Assembly: GCA_947631935.1 (NCBI GenBank)
Contig: CANRNG010000002.1
Span: forward strand, 1 to 64,000
Direction of reading: 5' to 3'
DNA: 64,000 bases
From: an uncultured Erysipelothrix sp.
GTDB taxonomy: Bacteria > Bacillota_I > Bacilli_A > Erysipelotrichales > Erysipelotrichaceae
Below are positions 1 to 9,645 of this stretch, one piece after another. The notes beneath the pieces were generated by a model, which saw nothing but the letters and a program-made list of their open reading frames with translations, ran no database searches and was not told the origin of the DNA. Position 1 is the first letter of the stretch; each line of letters begins with the position of its first letter. Both the position numbers and the translations under genes were made by a program.

Positions 1-1397
1 TCAAACACTTGATTCTGTTTATAATCATAAACAAAAACCAATTGATCCTTTGCGCTTTCGATATAATCTGCATGAATTCCCATTTTAAAATGATGTTCCA
101 GTGGATACTTCAAACTCAAACTATAGGCACCTGGCTGTTTGATATATTGATAAATAGAGTTTGTGGTTAAAACTTCAATAAAATTAAAACTCAAGATCGC
201 ATCTTTATCCGATTTTTCATTAAAAATAAATTGAATTTTGGGGTTCATTTCCATATCCACCAAATGAATCACCAAATATTGTTCACTTTCTAATTTACCC
301 AATAACTCAGAAGGAACGACAATTTGATTAAAATAAGAAAAATTATCCCGCATCATCGCACTGGGTAAAGAGATATAAATATGACTGGTCTCATATAAGT
401 CCATATAGGTTGCAATTGAAGCAACAGGCAATTCCAAATCATAACGATTGTTATTGTAGTAAGTATCCTGATGAAGTGTTAAATGTAGACCTGCAGAACC
501 TTCATTATAAACATCCAAAGAAATGGTTTGAATTTCAGAGGTGGTTGCTTTTCTTTTGACTGTAACTTCAAGCTTTGCTTCTATATCATTCACCTTAGCA
601 ATAATAGAAGTTTCACCTTCTTTTAAACCCGTAATGATGCCATCTTCAAGTTGCACAATACTATTATCTGAAACCGTGTATTTTATATTCTTTTGAGTTG
701 TCGTATCATAAGGCACATAAATGATTTGAGGGATATTACGTTTTTCATCAATTTCCAAAACGATTTTATCTGGATTGAACTCCATTTTCTTAAGCGGTAC
801 TGTAACAAATAACTCCATTGTCTCAACGTGATTATCTAAAGTTGCTGTAATGGTTGTTTTACCAATTTTCAATCCTGTGACACGCCCATTTACAACCGTC
901 GCAACATCCGGATTGGATGAACGCCATACGACATTCGATTCATGAATCGTACTGGGCGAAATTTCAAATTCAATATCATAGTAAAGATCACGAATTAAGT
1001 AGAATGTGTTTTCTTTAAAGGTTATGGTTCCGGTTAAAGGCAATACCGTAATCGAAAAATCTTGGGTATAGTGTTCTTCTTTATTATCAACACGCACCAA
1101 AAGTGTGACCGTTGCATTACCGGCAGCTTTCCCCGTAATCGTAAGTTCTCCATTCAAAAGCTCAGCAACTACCACATCTGTATTTGACGATGTGACGATG
1201 GTTTTATAAGGTTCTTCCAATACAATTGAATAAGGAATGGTTTGCGTGGTGTTCACATCAATTTGGTAAGCATCCCTTTGCACCACGATAACGGGATCTG
1301 CTTCTACTAAAGGTTCACTATCCTGAGCCAAAATTGGGTTAAAAAAAACAAACGCCAATAAGGATAAAATCAATACTTGCTTGATAAAATTTTGCAT
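1..1397 (-). CDS. Ig-like (Big_2) repeat surface protein, C-terminus outside window
   Basis: This gene is not in the ORF track because it has no stop inside the window. Reading starts at an ATG preceded by GGAGGTCACC and stays open for 465 codons to base 1. The product begins with a signal peptide (about 26 residues, hydrophobic core, likely cut after PILA) and then at least three bacterial Ig-like repeats. These are recognisable from VTGLKIGKTTITA, ITGLKEGETSIIA and ITGKAAGNATVTL, typical of the Big_2 fold. It is probably exported and cell-surface attached; any sorting motif would lie past the window edge. It follows recJ by 20 bases and is probably the last gene of the comN-secDF-recJ transcript. 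The function is unknown beyond surface location. Confidence 0.8.
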   Translation of the reverse strand, partial: MQNFIKQVLILSLLAFVFFNPILAQDSEPLVEADPVIVVQRDAYQIDVNTTQTIPYSIVLEEPYKTIVTSSNTDVVVAELLNGELTITGKAAGNATVTLLVRVDNKEEHYTQDFSITVLPLTGTITFKENTFYLIRDLYYDIEFEISPSTIHESNVVWRSSNPDVATVVNGRVTGLKIGKTTITATLDNHVETMELFVTVPLKKMEFNPDKIVLEIDEKRNIPQIIYVPYDTTTQKNIKYTVSDNSIVQLEDGIITGLKEGETSIIAKVNDIEAKLEVTVKRKATTSEIQTISLDVYNEGSAGLHLTLHQDTYYNNNRYDLELPVASIATYMDLYETSHIYISLPSAMMRDNFSYFNQIVVPSELLGKLESEQYLVIHLVDMEMNPKIQFIFNEKSDKDAILSFNFIEVLTTNSIYQYIKQPGAYSLSLKYPLEHHFKMGIHADYIESAKDQLVFVYDYKQNQVF

Positions 1398-1417
1398 AAA
1401 GGTGACCTCCTTACTTA

Positions 1418-2968
1418 TTATTTTAACATATCTATTTGAAAAGATAATTTGAATCTTGGGTGAAATTGAAAACTCCCAACCAAAACTTCTGCAGCATTCA
1501 AATCTTTGGGTGTTGCAGTGGCATTAAAGTAAACCGCATCTTTAAACCAATAATTGCTAAAGACATATTTATAACCAAAACCATTCAACTTAACCATTTT
1601 ATAATCCAAGGGTTTATCAATCGCAAACAGCGGTAATTTAAAACCTTCACCAAAGGGTTCAAATTGATTCAAGTTTTTAAAATCAACATCCTGAAGTTTT
1701 TCTTCAAGATAGACAATTTCAGATGTGGTAGAAACATCCTTTAATGTCGCAACCACGGCCTCTACATCACGTTTGAAGTTTTCGAAATGAGATACTTTTA
1801 TACTCATTCCAAAAGCAAAATCATGTCCTCCGAAGGCTTCAAAATAATCTGGATTTAAATGATCAAATAAAGACTTGAGCGAAATCGTATTGGAACGGGC
1901 ACTCCCCTTATAGACCTGACCTGACTTTTTTAAAATGAATGCAGGCTTCTCGGTTAGATTGATAACTTGATTGGCAACAATCCCCAAAACCCCCTCATGG
2001 AAGCTATCATCCACAATTACATCTACCAAACCAGAACCCATTTTTGAGATCGCAATATCTTTTGCGATTTGACCTTTTTTCTTACGCACATCATCAATCA
2101 CAAAAATTTGACTGGCATAATTCTTAATCAACTGGGCATCATCACTCAATAAATAGGCCACCATCGTATTCATATTGACTTGATCCGCCATCCTACCTAT
2201 TGAGTTGATCTTTGGAATGACTTTAAAAGCCAAGACCGTTGCGTCATACGCTGTTTGTTTGGATATGGCATCAATATTTAAAATAGCGTTTTCATTTAAT
2301 ACCTTTAATCCAGCCTTAATGATTTCACGATTCTTGCCCCAAACAGGCATCACATCCGCAATGGTCGCCAAGGCGGCATAGGCTTTAATTTTAGGGGTCA
2401 AATAACCCACGTGTTCTGCAACCAAATACATCAAGCCACTGGCACACATGCTCCCAAAGTATGCATCCAAGTAGTGTGAATGCAGTAAAGGCACCTCTAA
2501 TTTTGATTCAATGAGATGGTGATCAACCACCGCAACTTTCATTCCCAGTGAAAGCGCATGTTTAATCTCAAGTTGTGCCTTAACACCATTATCAACCAAG
2601 AGTAAGTGTGTATAGCCCTTTTCATGGGCCATATCGACCGTATTTACGGAAATACCATAACCCTCATCAAAACGATTTGGAATATAGTATCCTACAGCAT
2701 CTACCCCCAAATGATGGGCAAGCGTTTTAGCAATGGCGGTACTACAAACACCATCCGCATCGTAGTCTCCCCCAATCATTAATTTATCGGCACCCTTTAT
2801 AAAATCAGCGATTTCGCTGACAGAAGGATGATCACATTGCTGATGCACATCATGCATAAGCTCATAGACCCTTTCATCACTTAAATTCAAAATCCCCATT
2901 ATTTTTTGAATAAAGGTACCGTATCCTTCAAAACGCGGATCCTTTTCCAATTGACTATATGCGACCAT
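1418..2968 (-). CDS. recJ: single-stranded-DNA-specific 5'-3' exonuclease RecJ
   Basis: DHH-superfamily nuclease for recombinational and mismatch repair. The N-terminal DHH domain shows GGDYDADGVCSTA near residue 66 and VVDHH near 148, which supply the metal-binding aspartates and histidines. The DHHA1 domain carries GGHDFAFGM near residue 377. At 516 aa it is shorter than Bacillus RecJ and has only a short C-terminal region after DHHA1. The ATG start lies inside the end of the upstream SecDF-like gene (14-base overlap) behind AAGGAT, so the two are translationally coupled. The order secDF-recJ is also seen in Bacillus, which supports both calls. Confidence 0.92.
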   Translation of the reverse strand: MVAYSQLEKDPRFEGYGTFIQKIMGILNLSDERVYELMHDVHQQCDHPSVSEIADFIKGADKLMIGGDYDADGVCSTAIAKTLAHHLGVDAVGYYIPNRFDEGYGISVNTVDMAHEKGYTHLLLVDNGVKAQLEIKHALSLGMKVAVVDHHLIESKLEVPLLHSHYLDAYFGSMCASGLMYLVAEHVGYLTPKIKAYAALATIADVMPVWGKNREIIKAGLKVLNENAILNIDAISKQTAYDATVLAFKVIPKINSIGRMADQVNMNTMVAYLLSDDAQLIKNYASQIFVIDDVRKKKGQIAKDIAISKMGSGLVDVIVDDSFHEGVLGIVANQVINLTEKPAFILKKSGQVYKGSARSNTISLKSLFDHLNPDYFEAFGGHDFAFGMSIKVSHFENFKRDVEAVVATLKDVSTTSEIVYLEEKLQDVDFKNLNQFEPFGEGFKLPLFAIDKPLDYKMVKLNGFGYKYVFSNYWFKDAVYFNATATPKDLNAAEVLVGSFQFHPRFKLSFQIDMLK

Positions 2969-4598
2969 AACTCACTATCCTTCTCATCATCCATCCAAAA
3001 ATTAACATCGATGTTATCGATAGCATCAATAACACGGTTGATTCGACTACAAAACTAAAATTCGTTGAAACAAAAAGTAAAATGGGTAAGTAAATTAAAA
3101 CAAGAATGGTAGCATTACGCGACACAAAATTTAAAATACCCGTCTCCGTAAATAAATCCTCAGAAATTTGAACAATCATAAAATTATAAATCAAATTGAA
3201 GCGAATCATTGAAATCATGGGTACACTTACTGGAACCTTATAGATATTCACAAATAAATATAAGAAAATGTAAGACCCTATGGTTAAGACGATATACTGT
3301 AAAGCATGGACTTTGGATCTGATTAAATACATCACAACGGCCAAAACCAAGACACTCATCATAATAAGAAAATCAAAGACATAGGATTCAAATAGAAAAG
3401 TCTCTAAATTCGTAGCATAAACTTGGCTCACTGAATCCAATTTAATATCAATGTCATCTTTGACTGCCCTTAACATGGTTTGATCTGTTAGAGAATCAAA
3501 GATGAACCAAGTTTCCATTTCTTCACTGATATTATACTCAATCACGTGATCCATCAATCCGTAACGACCCAAGGATCCTTGAACCTCAAGGAAACTGGAA
3601 ACATCATTTTTATTCACCACTAAAATAGATTCTTGAGAAAAACCACTGCTATGCGGTGTCGTCTCACTTTGAATCGTTCCGAAAATAATTGTCACAAAAA
3701 GAATCAAAAGCCCAACCGCAAAAACTGCAATTTTATTGCTTAAGAAAAATGGGGCGTTAATACCAGAACGTTTTAAGAACAAGCGACCATAACTGGAGTC
3801 ATTCAAATAGTAAAGATAGAAATAATCCAATCCAAACCACAACACAAAAGCAAAGACAACTAAAAATAAACCTTGAAAGACTAAATAAAGGACAATAGAT
3901 ATAGAGATGACTGAATCATCTAAAAGATAAAACAATCCACCTAATAATAAGGTGTTTACCGCAATAATCCAAACATTGCGTGCCAATAACTTTGAACTTT
4001 CCTTTTCTAGTATGCGATTCATCAACCACAACATCAGATTCAATAGCATCAAAACATAACATAAAATTATAAACCAGGAATTACCATTTAAATAGAAATT
4101 GAGTTCTTTCCCAAAATAAACGGGTGTTAAAATAAATATTGTCATAACCAAACTCATAAAGAAGCCCAGTAAACGATAGCGATAGGTCCATAATGCGATG
4201 GTGATTCCAAAGAAAAGAACCATATACATTTGCATGGATAAAATTGTATAACCGATATTAGAAATAGAGCCAAAAGTCCCAGAATTTAAAATGGGTCTAT
4301 CCGACATGTAGCGTGTATAATAGGTCAAGATTCTCTCCATATCACCCACACCTTCAATTTTAATTAGCGAATAGCCATCTTTTAAATCAATGACCTCCAG
4401 TTCAGCATTATTTTGTGAAACCCTTTCTTGAAACTGAACAAAGTTACTAGAAGTTTCTACATCCTCTGAAATTATTAACAATTCACGACCAAATCCAGCG
4501 CCATAATTATAGTTGTTGGCACTCAAAATCAAATGTGAAACCACACTTAAGAGTAGTATAAATACAATACCCAGTCCGAACAGTTTGTTAAATTTCAC
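2955..4598 (-). CDS. degenerate SecDF-like membrane protein
   Basis: 547 aa with the architecture of a SecD-SecF fusion. There is one N-terminal membrane helix (7-26), an extracytoplasmic segment (about 27-112), a bundle of helices to about 265, a seventh helix near 287, a second extracytoplasmic segment (about 306-405) and a last helix bundle. NLMLWLMNRILEKE follows the fourth helix where SecD has its DANVLIFERI-type motif. The SecF NDTIVVFDRI region is replaced by YNFMIVQISED. Both loops are much shorter than usual and the conserved acidic relay residues are not visible. It starts with GTG in a GTGA overlap with the ComN-like gene and runs into recJ. The context (comN, recJ) matches secDF of Bacillus. 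Identity is inferred from topology and synteny; it could have lost proton-driven function. Confidence 0.55.
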   Translation of the reverse strand: MKFNKLFGLGIVFILLLSVVSHLILSANNYNYGAGFGRELLIISEDVETSSNFVQFQERVSQNNAELEVIDLKDGYSLIKIEGVGDMERILTYYTRYMSDRPILNSGTFGSISNIGYTILSMQMYMVLFFGITIALWTYRYRLLGFFMSLVMTIFILTPVYFGKELNFYLNGNSWFIILCYVLMLLNLMLWLMNRILEKESSKLLARNVWIIAVNTLLLGGLFYLLDDSVISISIVLYLVFQGLFLVVFAFVLWFGLDYFYLYYLNDSSYGRLFLKRSGINAPFFLSNKIAVFAVGLLILFVTIIFGTIQSETTPHSSGFSQESILVVNKNDVSSFLEVQGSLGRYGLMDHVIEYNISEEMETWFIFDSLTDQTMLRAVKDDIDIKLDSVSQVYATNLETFLFESYVFDFLIMMSVLVLAVVMYLIRSKVHALQYIVLTIGSYIFLYLFVNIYKVPVSVPMISMIRFNLIYNFMIVQISEDLFTETGILNFVSRNATILVLIYLPILLFVSTNFSFVVESTVLLMLSITSMLIFGWMMRRIVSYGRI

Positions 4599-4867
4599 CG
4601 TAAAACTCCTTGCAGGATTTTATCCAATCCTTCTTTACTGGTATTCATCGTCGCATCCAACGTTAAATAACGAATAATTTCATCCGTAGATATATTGAGA
4701 ATTCTATCCGTCAACTCATGCAAAAACTGTGGTTTTTGTCTTTTAAAAACCAGTTTCGAAAAAATACGTTCTAAATCATCAAATCGTATTTGATCAAACC
4801 CTTCTTGTTGTAGCTTTCTGAGTCTGATAGAAATTAAGAGCTCAATATATTGTTGATTCATATCCAT
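4595..4867 (-). CDS. ComN-like post-transcriptional regulator
   Basis: A 90-residue cytoplasmic protein with an N-terminal helix (YIELLISIRLRKLQQEGFD) followed by FDDLERIF and a helical C-terminal half ending in a YLTLDA segment. This resembles the small post-transcriptional regulator family of Bacillus ComN. In Bacillus, comN is found next to secDF, as here. The track start (GTG at 4876) lies within the ribosome binding site. The sequence AGAGGTGTTTTTA directly before ATG at 4867 makes that ATG the likely start. An extended -10 promoter lies just upstream, so this is the first gene of the comN-secDF-recJ unit. The family call is moderate; the protein is small and diverged. Confidence 0.5.
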   Translation of the reverse strand: MDMNQQYIELLISIRLRKLQQEGFDQIRFDDLERIFSKLVFKRQKPQFLHELTDRILNISTDEIIRYLTLDATMNTSKEGLDKILQGVLR

Positions 4868-4887
4868 TAAAAACACCTCTAGTTTAT

Positions 4888-4896
4888 ATTATAACA
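4888..4896 (-). promoter_or_regulatory. extended -10 promoter of comN-secDF-recJ
   Basis: On the minus strand TGTTATAAT is a perfect extended -10 (TGnTATAAT). No good -35 is visible, which is usual for this class. It lies about 20 bases before the chosen ATG and just past the murD terminator. Confidence 0.65.
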
Positions 4897-4906
4897 CGGT
4901 CACAAA

Positions 4907-4930
4907 ATAAAAAAAGGTATCGCTACCTTT
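4907..4930 (-). terminator. intrinsic terminator ending the dcw operon
   Basis: Minus-strand AAAGGTA-GCGA-TACCTTT followed by a T run. The left arm includes the last codons and stop of murD, so termination is immediate after the operon. Confidence 0.8.
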
Positions 4931-6200
4931 CTTTAAGTTTATTTACCATATTTTTAAAAGCAATACCCCTGGCTTCGAAATTCTCAAATTGATCATAAGA
5001 AGCACATGCTGGTGATAAAAGAATGACATCCCCCACCTCTGATATTGTCATTGCCTTATCCAAAGCATCCTGCATAGCGTCCACAATATAGGCTTCTTTA
5101 AATACTTGTTTTAACAAGTATTTACTTTCACCAAATAAAATAACCGCTTTGGGATTAAATTGAGACAACAAATCGAATTTAATCTTTTTATCATACCCAC
5201 CCGCCAATAAAATTACAGGTTTATCAAAGGATTGCAATGCTTTTTCAGTGCTTTCAGGATTGGTTGCCTTAGAATCATTGTAAAATACCCTTCCATCAAG
5301 GGTATCTACATATTCCAATCGATGCTCAACACCTTTAAAGCTTGAAACAACCGCTTGAATATCTATTAGTGATACACCCGCTAAATAAGCCATGGTGCTC
5401 GCAAACATCATATTTAATAGATTATGTGCTCCCACCAGTTTCATCGTTTGAGTTTCAAACAACATGACCGTTTTGAAATATACTTTTTGATCAATAATAT
5501 AAATATCTGCTTTTTTAGTAAGGGATAAATCAAGTGTATTTTTATTTTTATTGGTAAGTTTAACGATATTTTTATCATCAATATTACGGATAAAAATATC
5601 GGCTTGATCCACGATCTTTAATTTGGCTTGGTAGTAATCATTTTCATCTTGATAGCGATCCAAATGATCGGGTGTCAAGTTTAATAAGCCATAAACCTTG
5701 GGTTTGAAGTTGGGTGTTCCTTCCATTTGAAACGCTGATATTTCAATCGCAACGTCAATGGGGATATCTTTAGTTTCCAAAACGACTTCACTCAAAGAAA
5801 CCCCAATATTCCCGGCCAAAACGGCAGATTCATTTTTGCGCTTCAACATTTCATAAAGTATTGAAGTCGTTGTCGTTTTACCATTGGTTCCAGATATCGC
5901 ATAGTACAGACCTTGGGAGTGAAATCTAAAAGCAAGATCAATTTCATTTAAAACCGTCTTGAATCGTTTCACCAATGGGTGATCATTTGGAATTCCAGGA
6001 TTTTTTACAACCAAATCAAAATGGTCAAAGCGATCTGTATCAGCGTCATCCAAGATAACCTCAATTCCCCCATCTTCCAGTTCTTTTCTTTTATCAAAGT
6101 CATCACGAGCGACCAATACAACGTGGTATCCCAGATGTTTTAATAGTAAGGCAGCACCACTACCACTCCGTGCACCACCGATAACCAGTGCATTTTTCAT
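4923..6200 (-). CDS. murD: UDP-N-acetylmuramoyl-L-alanine--D-glutamate ligase
   Basis: Adds D-glutamate to UDP-MurNAc-L-Ala in the cytoplasm, the second amino acid of the peptidoglycan stem. The N-terminal Rossmann-like domain carries GGARSGSGAA. The Mur ligase ATP loop is GTNGKTTTT at residues 104-112. The central domain has HLDRYQDENDYYQAK. The C-terminal domain begins around HRLEYV and shows NDSKATNPEST and LSPACASYDQFENFEARG. At 425 aa it is slightly short but complete. Its ATG directly abuts the mraY stop codon, and it is the last gene of the mraZ operon; its end forms part of the terminator hairpin. Confidence 0.96.
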   Translation of the reverse strand: MKNALVIGGARSGSGAALLLKHLGYHVVLVARDDFDKRKELEDGGIEVILDDADTDRFDHFDLVVKNPGIPNDHPLVKRFKTVLNEIDLAFRFHSQGLYYAISGTNGKTTTTSILYEMLKRKNESAVLAGNIGVSLSEVVLETKDIPIDVAIEISAFQMEGTPNFKPKVYGLLNLTPDHLDRYQDENDYYQAKLKIVDQADIFIRNIDDKNIVKLTNKNKNTLDLSLTKKADIYIIDQKVYFKTVMLFETQTMKLVGAHNLLNMMFASTMAYLAGVSLIDIQAVVSSFKGVEHRLEYVDTLDGRVFYNDSKATNPESTEKALQSFDKPVILLAGGYDKKIKFDLLSQFNPKAVILFGESKYLLKQVFKEAYIVDAMQDALDKAMTISEVGDVILLSPACASYDQFENFEARGIAFKNMVNKLKER

Positions 6201-7154
6201 TTAAATCAATCCTATCCAATAGCCAATCAATGCAAATACAAGCGCTAAAATCCAAAAGAAGTGCACCACACGGTGTTCCTTCCAACCACTAATAATAAAA
6301 CTATAGTGAATCGGTGTATATTTGAATACACGTTTACGCGTAAATTTAAAGACAACTTGTTGAATCACAACAGTCACGGTCTCATAAACAAAGACACCCC
6401 CGATAACAATCGATAAAACTTCAATTTTTAGGTATACAGAAGCAATCGCAAATAAAGCACCCAAAGCCAATGATCCGACATCGCCCATAAATATTTTTGC
6501 AGGCGCATAATTATAAACTAGGAAAGCAAATAAAGCCCCTAAAACAGCAAATAGAAATATAGCCAATTCAGGTTCTACACCTACAGCCATGATTAATAAC
6601 GGTACTAAAGCAATGATGGTGGTACCAGAAGCCAATCCATCCATACCATCGGTTAGGTTTACAGCATTTGAATAGGCCATAAACATAAAAACAACAAACG
6701 CAAAATAGAAATATCCCAAATCAATTGATGCGTTGATAATCGGAATTCGAAGGGTATTATCCCCACCCATTTTTAGATATAAGGCATAGAAGATGGCTGC
6801 AATGATGAATTGCACCATTAATTTTGTTTTTGCGGACAAACCATCATTCTTACCCTCTTTGATAATTTTATAATCATCAATAAAGCCCAGTAATCCATAA
6901 CTCAAATAAACAATGATCAATGAAATATATTTTAAATTTAATGATTTAATAGACAAAACAAAGGATACGATAATGGGTAATAATACAAAGAGCACACCCC
7001 CAAAGGTTACCGTTTTTTCTTTTTCCTTAAATTCATCTAAGGCATATTCACTGACCTCTTGTTGGGCTAAAGACGTCTTTAAAAACGCAATAAACCGAGG
7101 GTATAGTATAAACCCCAAAATAAATGTCGTAACAAATGCAATATATCCTATCAT
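6201..7154 (-). CDS. mraY: phospho-N-acetylmuramoyl-pentapeptide transferase MraY
   Basis: Integral membrane enzyme that transfers phospho-MurNAc-pentapeptide to undecaprenyl phosphate to make lipid I. The 317 aa contain about ten membrane helices. Diagnostic motifs are NAVNLTDGMDGLASG (near residue 163) with the catalytic aspartates and FMGDVGSLALG (near 222), plus an early IDDYKI aspartate pair. It lies between the division transpeptidase and murD in standard dcw order, with no gap to murD and an 11-base gap from the transpeptidase gene. Complete and unremarkable. Confidence 0.96.
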   Translation of the reverse strand: MIGYIAFVTTFILGFILYPRFIAFLKTSLAQQEVSEYALDEFKEKEKTVTFGGVLFVLLPIIVSFVLSIKSLNLKYISLIIVYLSYGLLGFIDDYKIIKEGKNDGLSAKTKLMVQFIIAAIFYALYLKMGGDNTLRIPIINASIDLGYFYFAFVVFMFMAYSNAVNLTDGMDGLASGTTIIALVPLLIMAVGVEPELAIFLFAVLGALFAFLVYNYAPAKIFMGDVGSLALGALFAIASVYLKIEVLSIVIGGVFVYETVTVVIQQVVFKFTRKRVFKYTPIHYSFIISGWKEHRVVHFFWILALVFALIGYWIGLI

Positions 7155-7165
7155 GTAAATACTTC

Positions 7166-9334
7166 CTATTCTAATTCAACTGTTAAGGTCATATCCTTAA
7201 CCACAGCCGTCCCTACAGGGTAGGATTGTGTCTTCACAAAACCACTTCCAGAAATGACCACTTCTATTTTAGCAAAATTCGACCAAGCATTCACCTCTTT
7301 TAGTGACCAATTTTTCAAATCAGGAATTACCAGACCCTCTTTTTTAGTTAAAAGAATCACACGTTCACTATTCAGTAAAGTTACGCCTTGTTTGGGATAT
7401 TGATCTATAACCGTAGATCCATTACCCAAAACAACCACATTATATCCCTGTTCCTTTAATTCATTGCGAACATCAACCACAGGACGATTGATATAATTTT
7501 CAATTTCAGATTTATGAACTACTTTATCATCATCATCACTGGTACCATTGGTTTCTGATGGATAGGTTGAAATGACGGTTTTTATGACATCTTTAACTTC
7601 TTCAGCCGCACTCCAAGTACGGTGTCCATCATTGGCGATATATGCGTAGTAAAACACATACTCAGGATCTTCATATGGAAAAGCCAATACTGCTGAATAC
7701 AAATAGGTGCTTTTACTATATTGACCATCAATAACCATTTCTGCTGTACCACTTTTACCCATGATACTGACTTCATCCATCTTATAACGATGGTTTCCAA
7801 ATGTTTGGACATTGACGTTTTCATACAAGGCATCGCGGACCAACTGTACCGTTTCTTCTTTAAATACTTTTTCACCTTTTTGAACTTTTGCTTGAAACTC
7901 AACATTGCCAGTATTTGGATCAATAATAGAATCAACAATATAAGGTTTAATAACAGTACCATCACCAAAAACGGCTGAATGGCTTTGTAGTATTTGTAGC
8001 ATGGTTACGGTAGAACCCTGACCAAATCCATTGGTAATTTTTTCATGGTGATAACCCCAAAGTTCAGTCCCAGTTGCCTCAGGTACCCGTCCAAAACCTG
8101 TTTTTTCATAAAATCCCAAACGGTGCATATAATCTTGAAATATATCGGGATTCATTTTATTGGTTAAAAGTTCCGCAATCATAACGTTAGAGGATCTTTG
8201 AAATCCTTCTTTAAATGTGATAATTGGATAAACTTCACCAGAAGGGTTATGAATCGTAACCGTATAAGGTCCTGGCGTACTGGCTCTTGAGACAGCCCCT
8301 GTATCAGGATCCGTTCTTAAATAAAATGGTTTTCCATCATAAAGATCTTCTGGAGAAATGGCCCCTTCATTGATACCCACTGCATAGGTAATGGTTTTCA
8401 TAGTTGAACCTGGCTCATACTCATATTCTGTCGCCCGGTTTAAGTACAATGTATTGGGATCTTCAACATCAAACGAAGGCGCATCTGATATCGCCAAGAT
8501 GGCACCCGTTTTGACATTCATAATTGCACCCCAAGCTTCTGAAGCTTGGATATCTTCTTTGTTTATAAATTGATTTAAAGCATTGTCCAGTGAAGACTGA
8601 ATAATTTTGTCGATGGTTAATTTAACATTCTTACCATCTGTTGCTTCATGAGATAAGGAGTCGATCGTATCAAAACGATACATACCACTATCCTGACGAT
8701 AGACCTCTACACCATTTTCGCCATTTAAAACATCATCATAGTATTCTTCAATCCCCATGACACCCACTTGTTGCTCAAGCTTTTCATCAAAGACCGTTAA
8801 ACCCAAAAGTGTGGTCGCAAAGCGACTGGAGTAATAATCACGTTTAATAGCAGGGGTAAATCCCAAACCAGTTATCCCAGAGTTTTCCAAGGCTTCTTTT
8901 TGTTGAACTGTCACGTATTTGCCATAGGTACCAAATTCAATTTGTTTGGCATCGGCATTGAGTCTTTCATACACAAAATCATAAGGCGCACTAAGGATTG
9001 TTGAAATGGTAGTCGCAGCCGCTTCCTTATCTGTAACATAAGCGGGTACATTACCAATATCAAAACGATCTTCTGCAATATAGGCATTGAGGGTATAGGT
9101 ATTCATATCTTCTACCAAAATATTATTTTTAATATCTAAGATATTTCCCCTTTTTGCATATATGGGTTGTTCTACCGTATGAATTCCTTGAACAACTTCT
9201 TTAACATTGGTTCCTGAATTCACATGATAACCCAGAACAGACACTATAAAAACATTGACTGTGAGCACAGAAAATACGATCACAATCAATGTAAATACTT
9301 TAAGAATTCTTCTGTTCTGAAACTTTTTCACCAC
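7166..9334 (-). CDS. division transpeptidase (PBP2B/FtsI class) with two PASTA domains
   Basis: Class B penicillin-binding protein that cross-links septal peptidoglycan. It has an N-terminal membrane anchor (about 10-33), a dimerisation domain and a transpeptidase domain with STMK (catalytic Ser310), SSN (381) and KSGTA (527, a KTG-box variant). Two C-terminal PASTA repeats (about 600-660 and 661-722) probably bind muropeptide or nascent glycan. Translation begins at tandem GTG codons overlapping the ftsL stop, with TTGGGTGA as ribosome site, so it is coupled to ftsL. The position ftsL-pbp-mraY is classical. The exact paralogue name (pbp2B, pbpX, ftsI) is left open. Confidence 0.93.
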   Translation of the reverse strand: MVKKFQNRRILKVFTLIVIVFSVLTVNVFIVSVLGYHVNSGTNVKEVVQGIHTVEQPIYAKRGNILDIKNNILVEDMNTYTLNAYIAEDRFDIGNVPAYVTDKEAAATTISTILSAPYDFVYERLNADAKQIEFGTYGKYVTVQQKEALENSGITGLGFTPAIKRDYYSSRFATTLLGLTVFDEKLEQQVGVMGIEEYYDDVLNGENGVEVYRQDSGMYRFDTIDSLSHEATDGKNVKLTIDKIIQSSLDNALNQFINKEDIQASEAWGAIMNVKTGAILAISDAPSFDVEDPNTLYLNRATEYEYEPGSTMKTITYAVGINEGAISPEDLYDGKPFYLRTDPDTGAVSRASTPGPYTVTIHNPSGEVYPIITFKEGFQRSSNVMIAELLTNKMNPDIFQDYMHRLGFYEKTGFGRVPEATGTELWGYHHEKITNGFGQGSTVTMLQILQSHSAVFGDGTVIKPYIVDSIIDPNTGNVEFQAKVQKGEKVFKEETVQLVRDALYENVNVQTFGNHRYKMDEVSIMGKSGTAEMVIDGQYSKSTYLYSAVLAFPYEDPEYVFYYAYIANDGHRTWSAAEEVKDVIKTVISTYPSETNGTSDDDDKVVHKSEIENYINRPVVDVRNELKEQGYNVVVLGNGSTVIDQYPKQGVTLLNSERVILLTKKEGLVIPDLKNWSLKEVNAWSNFAKIEVVISGSGFVKTQSYPVGTAVVKDMTLTVELE

Positions 9335-9645
9335 TAATCACCCAAGTTGACAAATACAGAGTTTTCGGTGAAATGTTGTAAGCCGGCTTGTTCTGCTTTT
9401 TCCACGATGTTTGCATAATCACCCAAAGCATTTGCCTCTCTTAAAAGTGTTTCATTGGTACGTTTTACTGCATCAATCGCAATGTTGGTGCTTTCTATTT
9501 GACGGGCCACTTTTGCGTTATCTGAGCGCACGAATACAGCAGACGTAAACCAAAAACCAATTGCGAGTATCAGCGTTAATTGTGCCACTGCTGACCAATT
9601 AATTTTTCTAACTGTTCTTTTCTTGATAATTTTAGCCATCTTCAT
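9334..9645 (-). CDS. ftsL: FtsL-like divisome protein
   Basis: A 103-residue bitopic protein. A basic cytoplasmic tail (KIIKKRTVRK) is followed by one membrane helix (about 19-38) and an extracytoplasmic helical, coiled-coil-like segment (KVARQIESTNIAIDAVKRTNETLLREA). It has no enzymatic motif. Size, topology and the position between rsmH and the septal transpeptidase identify it as FtsL, a scaffold that recruits FtsW and the class B PBP. The gene overlaps the end of rsmH by 14 bases. AAGGA lies just upstream; ATG at 9645 or the ATG two codons later (9639) could be used. Confidence 0.8.
   Translation of the reverse strand: MKMAKIIKKRTVRKINWSAVAQLTLILAIGFWFTSAVFVRSDNAKVARQIESTNIAIDAVKRTNETLLREANALGDYANIVEKAEQAGLQHFTENSVFVNLGD

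Noticed and set aside
7582-7968. 128-codon minus ORF inside the transpeptidase gene
   Set aside because: It is in another frame of the same strand as a well-supported PBP and has no family pattern.
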